Origin: Poindextera sp035295705
GTDB lineage: Bacteria > Pseudomonadota > Alphaproteobacteria > Caulobacterales > Caulobacteraceae
Direction: 5' to 3'
NCBI GenBank assembly: GCA_035295705.1
Contig: DATGIN010000073.1
Coordinates: 1-5,862, forward strand
DNA length: 5,862 bases
Made by a program: the position numbers and the translations under genes. Below, piece after piece: positions 1-5,862 of this stretch; the first letter of the stretch is position 1, and every line of letters starts with the position of its first letter. The notes beneath the pieces are model-generated. The model saw nothing but the letters and a program-made list of their open reading frames with translations. It was not told the origin of the DNA and ran no database searches.

Positions 1-492
1 CCTAGCTATCGCGGCGCCGCCGAGGTGGACGATCAGGGGCGCATCGTCTCGGAGAACCGCACGCCGCACCAGTGGCGGCAGGTGCGCTACGCCTACATGG
101 ACTGCCGGCGCGAGGCGAACAAACGCGGCCTGACGCTGCGCGGCACGCAAAAGATCTGGGACTCCTCGATCGCCGCCATCGGCCTGCTGTGGGCGAAGCG
201 CCAGGGCGATGCTGTCCTGAAGGGCTATACCGACCTGACCTTCGAGCGCTTCTGGCGGCGCGAGCTGAACATCGAGGACCCGATGGTGGTGGACGGCGTG
301 CTGGCCGAGGCCGGCGCCGACGTGGGCGGCTTTGCCGACTTCCTGGCTGGTCCGGGACGCGCCGAGCACGACGCCATCCGAACGGCGGCGGAGGAATTCG
401 GCATCTTCGGCGTCCCCAGCTTCGTGGTCGACGGCGAGCTCTTTTGGGGCAAGGAGCACTTGCCCGCCATCAAACAGAAGGTCCTCGCATGA
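1..492 (+). CDS. DsbA-family / 2-hydroxychromene-2-carboxylate isomerase-type protein (5' partial)
   Basis: The reading frame is open from base 1 to the TGA at 490-492, giving 163 visible residues; a GTG at 25 is internal, not the likely start. The family has a thioredoxin fold with a helical insertion. Its members are glutathione-dependent isomerases of aromatic catabolism (HCCA isomerase) or related kappa-class GST/DsbA-like oxidoreductases. The best evidence is the C-terminal block at visible residues 133-151, FGIFGVPSFVVDGELFWGK, with the cis-proline loop GVPSF followed by a beta strand and the FWG-containing turn typical of HCCA isomerases. The helical insertion is about residues 22-125. 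Family members are about 195-205 residues, so roughly 35-40 N-terminal residues lie outside the window, including the catalytic Ser or Cys that would separate isomerase from disulfide oxidoreductase. The exact substrate therefore cannot be named. It overlaps the next gene by 4 nt (ATGA), which suggests translational coupling. Confidence 0.85.
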   Translation, partial: PSYRGAAEVDDQGRIVSENRTPHQWRQVRYAYMDCRREANKRGLTLRGTQKIWDSSIAAIGLLWAKRQGDAVLKGYTDLTFERFWRRELNIEDPMVVDGVLAEAGADVGGFADFLAGPGRAEHDAIRTAAEEFGIFGVPSFVVDGELFWGKEHLPAIKQKVLA

Positions 493-938
493 GCGACGTG
501 CGCGAAGGCGGCTGCAACTGCGGCGCGGTCCGTTTTCGGCTGAGCCAGCCGCCGCTCACCGCCTATATCTGCCACTGTCACCTCTGCCAGAAACGCACCG
601 GGAGCCCGTTCGCCATGAACGTGGTGTTCCCGGCCGCCGGCCTCGAGGTTACCGCCGGCGAGCCGTTCGAGCTGCCCCGCGACCTGGGCGGCGGGGTGCA
701 GAGCGTCTCGTTCCTCTGCCGCCAGTGCTACAGCCGGCTCTGGACGCATCGGACGGGCGCGCCGGTCGTCAATGTTCGCGGCGGCGCGCTGGACGACGCC
801 GGCGACCTCAGGCCGGTCGCCCAGCTCTGGACCTCGAGCGCCCAGTCATGGGCGGTGCAAAGCGACATGCTGAGCTACGAAGAGCAGCCCGCCGACTTCA
901 CGCCGATGGTGGCCGCCTGGGCCGAGCGGGCGCGCTAG
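489..938 (+). CDS. GFA-family (glutathione-dependent formaldehyde-activating / CENP-V domain) zinc protein
   Basis: This is a 149-residue protein, a normal length for a single GFA domain. All seven expected zinc ligands are present: C9 and C11 (GGCNCGAVRF), C28, C30 and C33 (CHCHLCQKRTGS), and C77 and C80 (FLCRQC). In the structurally known Gfa fold these bind two zinc ions. The founding member, Gfa of Paracoccus, was reported to speed S-hydroxymethylglutathione formation, but that activity is disputed and most homologues have no proven role; a formaldehyde function here is family inference only. The ATG start overlaps the previous stop as ATGA. It has a Shine-Dalgarno-like AGAAGG at 476-481 with 7 nt spacing, inside the upstream gene. 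No signal peptide or membrane segment is visible, so it is probably cytoplasmic. It ends one base before the stop codon of the convergent methyltransferase gene. Confidence 0.9.
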   Translation: MSDVREGGCNCGAVRFRLSQPPLTAYICHCHLCQKRTGSPFAMNVVFPAAGLEVTAGEPFELPRDLGGGVQSVSFLCRQCYSRLWTHRTGAPVVNVRGGALDDAGDLRPVAQLWTSSAQSWAVQSDMLSYEEQPADFTPMVAAWAERAR

Positions 939-939
939 A

Positions 940-2169
940 CTATCGCCGAAAGACGCCAACCAGCTCCACGTGCGGGGACCACAGGAACTGGTCGACCGGC
1001 AAAACCTGGGCAAGCACGAACCCGCCGTCCACGAGCGTTCTTGCGTCACGGGCAAAGGTCGCCGGATTGCACGAGACGCCCACGGCAAGCGAGACCTTGG
1101 AGCGGGCGATCTCCCGCGCCTGAGCGGAGGCGCCGGCGCGCGGCGGATCGAAAACGACCGCCTCGAGCCGTTTCATCTCCGCGGCCAGAAGCGGGCGGCG
1201 GACCAGGTCGCGAACCTCGGTCGTAACGGCCTTAAGTCCGGCCACGCCGCCGCTCGCAGCCGACAGCGCCTTCACCGCAGCCGCCGACTGGTCGATCGCC
1301 GTGATCGCCGCGTTTTCGGCGAGCCGAAACGTCAGCGTCCCGACGCCGCAGTAGAGGTCGGCGATCCGCCGCGTGCCTGCCGTGGCGGCCGCGACGAACG
1401 CGGCCATCGCAGCTTCCGCGCCTGGGACAGCCTGCAGGAAGGCGCCCGGCGGCAGGGCCACGCTTGCGGGTCCGAGGTGCACGATGGGCTGCCGCGCCTG
1501 GTAGAGAACCTCCCCGGCCAGGCTCACGCGGGCGAAGTCGTAGGCCGCCGCGCGCCCCGCGACCGCTCGCCGCGCATCGGCGGAAAGCGCCCCGGCGCGG
1601 CGCTCGACGCCGGTCACGTCGATGTCGAGCCCGGTCTCGGTGAGCGTGACATGCAGCGTCGGCGCGGATTTCGGGTGCTCGAAGAACGGCGCGGCGAGCT
1701 CCGCGAGCGCCGGCAGCGCGGCCTCGAGCCTCGGGTCGGCGATCGGGCAGACGCCGATCTCGACCAGCCGCCAGGACCGGCGCGCCTTGAACCCCAGCGC
1801 GATGCGGCCGCCGGCCTTGCGCGCATGCAGCGCCAGCCGACGCCTCGAGTGCATGGGCGAGGCAAACGGCGGCAGGATCTCGGTCTCGATGCCGACGCTG
1901 GCCAGCCCGGTCCTCACCTGCTCGGCCTTCCACGCAAGATAGGGCGCACGCGCCCAATGCTGCAGCGCGCAGCCGCCGCAGTCGCCGAAGTGTGGGCAGG
2001 GCGGCGCCACCCGGTCGGGACTCGCGGTCAGGATGCCGGTGAGGTCGGCGCGCTCGGCCGACCCGTCCGCCAGCACGCGCTCGCCGGGCAGCGTCAGGGG
2101 CACATAGACCGGCCCGGCCGCGATGCCGTCGCCCTGCGCCCCGATGCGTTCGATCAGGACCTCGGGCAA
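940..2169 (-). CDS. RNA 5-methyluridine methyltransferase, RlmD (RumA)/TrmA family, with 4Fe-4S motif
   Basis: This 409-residue protein should transfer a methyl group from S-adenosylmethionine to C5 of a uridine in RNA. Residues 1-50 look like a TRAM RNA-binding domain (IERIGAQGDGIA, then VPLTLPGERV). The iron-sulfur ligands are C58, C64 and C67 (CPHFGDCGGC) plus C141. The SAM motif DLYCGVGTLT is at 271-280 and DPPRAG at 341-346. The nucleophile is C367 in SCNPATFARD, and E402 in PHVELV fits the general base. The usual FxQxN motif reads FLQAV (244-248), so Q is kept and N is not. The Fe-S cysteines favour the 23S rRNA enzymes RlmD/RlmC over the tRNA enzyme TrmA, but the target base cannot be read from sequence. 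The start is TTG at 2169: the frame closes at a TGA (2208-2206) with no ATG or GTG between, and the first in-frame ATG would be codon 106. GGAG at 2178-2175 sits 5 nt upstream. Confidence 0.92.
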   Translation of the reverse strand: MPEVLIERIGAQGDGIAAGPVYVPLTLPGERVLADGSAERADLTGILTASPDRVAPPCPHFGDCGGCALQHWARAPYLAWKAEQVRTGLASVGIETEILPPFASPMHSRRRLALHARKAGGRIALGFKARRSWRLVEIGVCPIADPRLEAALPALAELAAPFFEHPKSAPTLHVTLTETGLDIDVTGVERRAGALSADARRAVAGRAAAYDFARVSLAGEVLYQARQPIVHLGPASVALPPGAFLQAVPGAEAAMAAFVAAATAGTRRIADLYCGVGTLTFRLAENAAITAIDQSAAAVKALSAASGGVAGLKAVTTEVRDLVRRPLLAAEMKRLEAVVFDPPRAGASAQAREIARSKVSLAVGVSCNPATFARDARTLVDGGFVLAQVLPVDQFLWSPHVELVGVFRR

Positions 2170-2174
2170 CGCCG

Positions 2175-2178
2175 CTCC
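2175..2178 (-). promoter_or_regulatory. Ribosome binding site for the TTG-started methyltransferase gene
   Basis: On the minus strand GGAG at 2178-2175 lies 5 nt before the TTG at 2169-2167, a normal spacing, in the 10-nt gap after the acyl-CoA synthetase stop codon. A stronger-looking AGGAGG at 2190-2185 is 15 nt away, which is too far to be ideal. It also forms the last Glu-Glu-Ala codons of the upstream gene, so it may be coincidental or may help reinitiation by ribosomes finishing that gene. Confidence 0.5.
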
Positions 2179-2179
2179 G

Positions 2180-3931
2180 CTAGGCCTCCTCGGCGAACAG
2201 CTTCTTCAGCTCGTTCTTGAGGATCTTGCCGTTCGGGTTCCTGGGCAGGGTCTCGTGCCAGAACAGCACCTTGACCGGCACTTTGAACGCGGCGAGGCGC
2301 TCGGCCACGAAGCTCCTGAGCTCCTGTTCGGTCGCCGTGGCGCCCGGCTTGAGCGTGACGACGGCCCCTGGCTCCTCGCCCAGCGTCTTGTGCGGAATGC
2401 CGACCAAGGCGGCGTCCATCACCGCCGGGTGGTCGTAGAGGACGTTCTCGACCTCGATGCAGTAGATGTTCTCGCCGCCGCGGATCAGCATGTCCTTGGC
2501 GCGGTCGATGATGTAGCAGAACCCTTCCTCGTCGAGGCGGGCGAGGTCCCCGGTCTTCACCCAGCCGTCGACGAAGGTCTGCGCCGTCGCTTCCGGCTTG
2601 TTCCAGTACTCGCGCACCACCTGCGGGCCCTTGGCCCAGAGTTCGCCGACCTCGCCCACGGGCAGCTCGCGGTCGCCTTCGACGGTCATGATCTTCAGAT
2701 CGCTCACCGGCACGGCGACGCCGCAGGAGTCCGGGCGGTTCTCGTAGTCCTCGGCCGAGTTGCCGGTGACGCTGGCCGAGGTCTCGGTCATGCCCCAGCC
2801 CTGGCCGGACGAGGACTTCGGGAAGACCTCCTTCAGCTTGCGGACGAGCTCGGGGGCGGACGGCGCGCCGCCGTAGGCGACCGACTGCAGCGACGAGAGG
2901 TCGTAGTTCGACCGCAGGGGGTGCTCGAGCAACTGCCAAGCGATGGTCGGCACGCCGCCGGCCATGGTCACCTTCTCGCGCTCGATCAGCTCGAAGGCGC
3001 GCACGACGTCCCAGCGGTGCATCATCACCAGCTTCGCGCCGCCGACCAGCATGGGGTTCAGGATCGCGAAGCAGCCGGTCGCGTGGAAGAACGGCACCGA
3101 AAGCAGGCTCGTCATCTGCGGCGCGTCCGGGTCCGGGGCCGGCGGCCGCTCGCCCCTGCGGAGGAAGGCGCGCGGGCCGCCGATCGCGCCGGCCAGGATG
3201 TTGGAATTGATGTTGCGATTGGTGCCGAGCGCGCCCTTCGGCTTTCCGGTCGTGCCCGACGTGTAGAAGATCGTCGCCGGATCGTCCGGGCCGATGTCCG
3301 CCGCCGGCAACGGACGGTCCGGCAGCTCGGCCCAGGCCCCGGTCTCGCCAATGACGGACTCGAGCTTGGTCACCTTGGGGTCGGCTTCGTCCTCGACCAG
3401 GCGGCTGACGTAGATGGCCTTCAGTTCGGGGCAGTTGGGAATGTGCTCGCGCAGCCGTTCGAGCCGCTCGGCGTCGAGGATCGCGACCTTCGAGCCGGAG
3501 TCGGTCAGCCCGTACTCCAGCTCGGGGCCGGTCCACCAGGCGTTGAGCGGCGTGACGATCGCGCCCAGCGCCTCGCCGGCGTAGAAGGCGACCGGCCATT
3601 CCGGCAGGTTGCGCATGACGATCGCCACCCGGTCGCCCTTCCGGACGCCCTTCGCGTGCAGCTCGTGCGCGAAGGCCGAAACGGCGCGGTAGAAGGCCTC
3701 GAAGCTGGCGCGTTCGTCCTCGTAGACCAGGAAGATCTTCTCGCCGTGCTGGCGGCCGGCTTCGACGACGCTCCGCAGCGTCGGAGGCGCGTTCTTCCAG
3801 GTGCGGGTCTTCACGCCGCCGATGTCGATCTCTTCCATTTCGAACGGCATGCCCGGCGCGGTCAGGATCGCGTGCGCCTGGGCGATCGACATCGCCGGCC
3901 AGGGCTTCGTCTGCTCGGCGGCGTCAGTCAT
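2180..3931 (-). CDS. AMP-forming acyl-CoA synthetase (class I adenylate-forming enzyme)
   Basis: This 583-residue protein is predicted to activate a carboxylic acid with ATP to an acyl-AMP and then form the CoA thioester. The adenylation motifs appear in order: P-loop YTSGTTGKPKGA (223-234), YGGAPSAPEL (353-362), GWGMTET (378-384), ribose-binding TGD (460-462), hinge region DRAKDMLIRGGENIY (476-490), and the C-terminal catalytic lysine K569 in PRNPNGKILK. All key residues are intact, so the enzyme should be active. There is no signal peptide or clear membrane segment. A proline- and arginine-rich loop (about 252-271) lies between the P-loop and the SVPFFHATG block (278-286). The acyl substrate is not readable; fatty acid is the default guess, and aromatic or branched acids remain possible. 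The ATG start has AAGGAG at 3944-3939, 7 nt upstream. The gene follows lolD by 63 nt and precedes the methyltransferase by 10 nt, all on the same strand. Confidence 0.93.
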   Translation of the reverse strand: MTDAAEQTKPWPAMSIAQAHAILTAPGMPFEMEEIDIGGVKTRTWKNAPPTLRSVVEAGRQHGEKIFLVYEDERASFEAFYRAVSAFAHELHAKGVRKGDRVAIVMRNLPEWPVAFYAGEALGAIVTPLNAWWTGPELEYGLTDSGSKVAILDAERLERLREHIPNCPELKAIYVSRLVEDEADPKVTKLESVIGETGAWAELPDRPLPAADIGPDDPATIFYTSGTTGKPKGALGTNRNINSNILAGAIGGPRAFLRRGERPPAPDPDAPQMTSLLSVPFFHATGCFAILNPMLVGGAKLVMMHRWDVVRAFELIEREKVTMAGGVPTIAWQLLEHPLRSNYDLSSLQSVAYGGAPSAPELVRKLKEVFPKSSSGQGWGMTETSASVTGNSAEDYENRPDSCGVAVPVSDLKIMTVEGDRELPVGEVGELWAKGPQVVREYWNKPEATAQTFVDGWVKTGDLARLDEEGFCYIIDRAKDMLIRGGENIYCIEVENVLYDHPAVMDAALVGIPHKTLGEEPGAVVTLKPGATATEQELRSFVAERLAAFKVPVKVLFWHETLPRNPNGKILKNELKKLFAEEA

Positions 3932-3938
3932 GAGCGGT

Positions 3939-3944
3939 CTCCTT
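3939..3944 (-). promoter_or_regulatory. Ribosome binding site of the acyl-CoA synthetase gene
   Basis: AAGGAG on the minus strand, with 7 nt before the ATG at 3931-3929. This is the best Shine-Dalgarno match among the starts visible in the window, and it fixes the start at MTDAAEQ. Confidence 0.75.
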
Positions 3945-3962
3945 CGAAGCGCCGGTGCGCGG

Positions 3963-3987
3963 GTCTAATGCCCCAATGAATCACCAA
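3963..3987 (-). promoter_or_regulatory. Possible promoter before the acyl-CoA synthetase gene (weak)
   Basis: The 63-nt gap between lolD and the acyl-CoA synthetase gene is the longest gap on this strand and is more A/T-rich than its surroundings. On the minus strand it holds TTGGTG (3987-3982), 11 nt, then CATTAGAC (3970-3963). This loosely resembles the Caulobacter-type housekeeping pattern (TTGAC, 10-14 nt, GCTANAWC) but mismatches both boxes. If real, it would let the acyl-CoA synthetase and methyltransferase genes be transcribed apart from lol. Read-through from lolD is at least as likely. Confidence 0.2.
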
Positions 3988-3994
3988 GATCACG

Positions 3995-4667
<673 letters not shown>

Positions 4668-4675
<8 letters not shown>

Positions 4676-5862
4676 AACGGAGCGCCTCGACGGGATCGAG
4701 CCTGGCCGCCTGGAACGCCGGCGGCAGCGTGGCCAGGAACGAGGCGCCGAGCGAGAAGATCGCGACGCCCGCCACCTCCGTCCAGTCGATGCGCGCCGGG
4801 ATGTGGGCCAGGAAGTAGATCTCGGCGTTGAAGACCTGCGTGCCGGTCGCCCACTCGACGACGCGCTGGATGATTTCGATGTTGAGGCAGAAGAGGATTC
4901 CGAGCAGCAGGCCCGCGGCCGTCCCGATCGCGCCGATGGTCGAGCCGGCGAGGAAGAAGATGCGCAGGATCGCCCCCTGCCCTGCTCCGAGCGTGCGCAG
5001 GACCGCGATGTCGCGGCCCTTGTTCTTCACCAGCATGATCAGACACGAGATGATGTTCGCGGCGGCGATGAGCACCAAGAGGCCCATGATCAGGGTCATC
5101 GTCGTTCGCTCGACCTCGAGCGCGTTGAAGTAGGCCTGCTCCTGGTCGCGCCAGTCGCTGACGACGCCGTCCGGGCCGACCGCCCGCTGGATCGCCGCCC
5201 GCATCTGCTGGGTCCGGTCGGGGTCGTCGACCATGATCTGAATCGCGTCGGCCGCCGCCCCGCGGCCGAAGAAGAGCTGCGCCTGCTGCAGCGGCATGTA
5301 GATAAATGACTCGTCGAACTGGCTCATGCCGACCGTGAACGTGCCGGCGACCGTGTAGGCCTTCGAGACCGGCGTCGAGCCGAGGACGGTTGCGCCTGCG
5401 GACGGCGAGGTGAGCATCAAGGTATCGCCTGGCTCGACGCCCATGGCGGCCGCCAGCCTGCTGCCGACCAGGATGAGGTCGCCGCCATCGTCCCCCTGGC
5501 CGAAGCCCTGCAGCGAGCCGGACTTGATGTCGTTGGCGATGAACGGGGTCGAGCGGACGTCCTCGGGCCGCATGCCGCGCACCACCGCGCCAGACGACTG
5601 TCCACGCCCTTGCACCAGCGCCTGCGCCTCGATCACCGGCACGGCCTGCACGACGCCGGGCACGGCGCGGATGCGGGCCAGCGCCAGATCGAGCTCCGGT
5701 TCGTTGGTGACCATGCCGCTGACGTGCATGTGGCCGTTGAAGCCGAGGATCCGGTTGAGGAGCTCGGTGCGGAAGCCGTTCATCACCGACATCACGATGA
5801 TGAGGATCGCCACCGCCAGCATGATGAGGATGAAGGAGATGGTGGAGATCAGCGCGACGCCG
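4668..5862 (-). CDS. LolC/LolE-type lipoprotein-releasing permease (5' partial)
   Basis: The frame is open to the right edge (first full codon ends at 5861), with 397 residues visible. The ATG at 5822 is internal: the codons before it read GVALISTISFILI and belong to the first membrane helix. About 15-30 N-terminal residues are missing, judging from the family's usual 410-420. The protein is the membrane subunit that takes lipoproteins from the inner membrane. The order is membrane helix 1 (about 1-25, leading into IVMSVMNGF, a Lol family signature), a large periplasmic domain (about 35-250), then helices 2 (about 253-278), 3 (300-325) and 4 (363-380), ending in DPVEALRFE. The cytoplasmic segment KNKGRDIAVLRTLGAG after helix 2 is the conserved coupling region that contacts LolD. 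GTFTVGMSQFDESFIYMPL in the periplasmic domain also fits LolC/E. I cannot assign LolC versus LolE from this, hence no symbol. Its last 8 nt overlap lolD. Confidence 0.93.

Noticed and set aside
72..938. A 288-codon reading of the GFA gene starting at 72
   Set aside because: The first 139 residues would be an out-of-frame reading of the upstream isomerase gene and are low-complexity. The GFA domain begins just after the ATG at 489, which has a ribosome site at normal spacing.
936..942. The TAGACTA inverted repeat as a transcription terminator
   Set aside because: The stem is only three base pairs and no T-run follows on either strand, so it cannot act as an intrinsic terminator.
332..1123. A 263-codon plus-strand frame crossing the convergent junction
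   Set aside because: Serine/arginine-rich with no motif, spanning two real genes in the wrong frame or strand.
970..2220. A 416-codon plus-strand frame opposite the methyltransferase gene
   Set aside because: Arginine- and glycine-rich composition with no domain; it is the antisense shadow of a gene with intact Fe-S, SAM and catalytic motifs.
2154..3599. A 481-codon minus-strand frame overlapping the acyl-CoA synthetase gene in another frame
   Set aside because: The sequence is an out-of-frame shadow with R/G/A-rich repeats, and it would overlap a clearly functional gene on the same strand along its whole length.
2123..3979. A 618-codon open frame on the plus strand, opposite the acyl-CoA synthetase gene
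   Set aside because: Its translation is low-complexity (rich in R, G, A, D, V, H) with no recognisable motif. It lies opposite a gene with a full set of catalytic motifs. Long antisense frames are expected in high-GC DNA where G/C at third positions removes stop codons.

Overview
The window is about 5.9 kb of high-GC DNA, densely packed with ordinary protein-coding genes. Codon use (strong G/C at third positions), tight gene packing and the type of Lol permease suggest an alphaproteobacterium, perhaps of the Caulobacterales (Caulobacter/Phenylobacterium type). That placement rests on protein recognition only and was not checked by a search. I find no rRNA, tRNA, mobile element, CRISPR array, phage gene or long repeat. 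No stretch of 300 bases lacks a gene.

Layout. Two genes run rightward at the left end. The first (1-492, 5' end outside the window) encodes a DsbA-fold, 2-hydroxychromene-2-carboxylate isomerase-type protein. The second (489-938) encodes a small GFA/CENP-V-type zinc protein. They overlap by the four bases ATGA and are probably translationally coupled. They meet, tail to tail and with a single base between stop codons, a leftward cluster that fills the rest of the window. Read in its direction of transcription (right to left) this is: a LolC/LolE-type lipoprotein-releasing permease (5862-4668, N-terminus outside the window), its ATPase LolD (4675-3995, overlapping by 8 nt), an AMP-forming acyl-CoA synthetase (3931-2180), and an iron-sulfur RNA 5-methyluridine methyltransferase of the RlmD/TrmA family (2169-940).

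How the genes work together. The permease and LolD form the inner-membrane ABC machine that lifts lipoproteins out of the membrane and hands them to LolA, so they are a functional pair. The acyl-CoA synthetase (fatty or other carboxylic acid activation) and the rRNA/tRNA methyltransferase share strand and close spacing (63 and 10 nt), but I see no obvious functional link to Lol. The two rightward genes both belong to families linked to glutathione chemistry.

Nothing here looks like an undescribed system. The points worth a second look are small: two TTG starts, a palindromic stop-codon junction between convergent genes, the absence of a second Lol permease after lolD, the glutathione-type gene pair, and an unproven promoter before the acyl-CoA synthetase gene.
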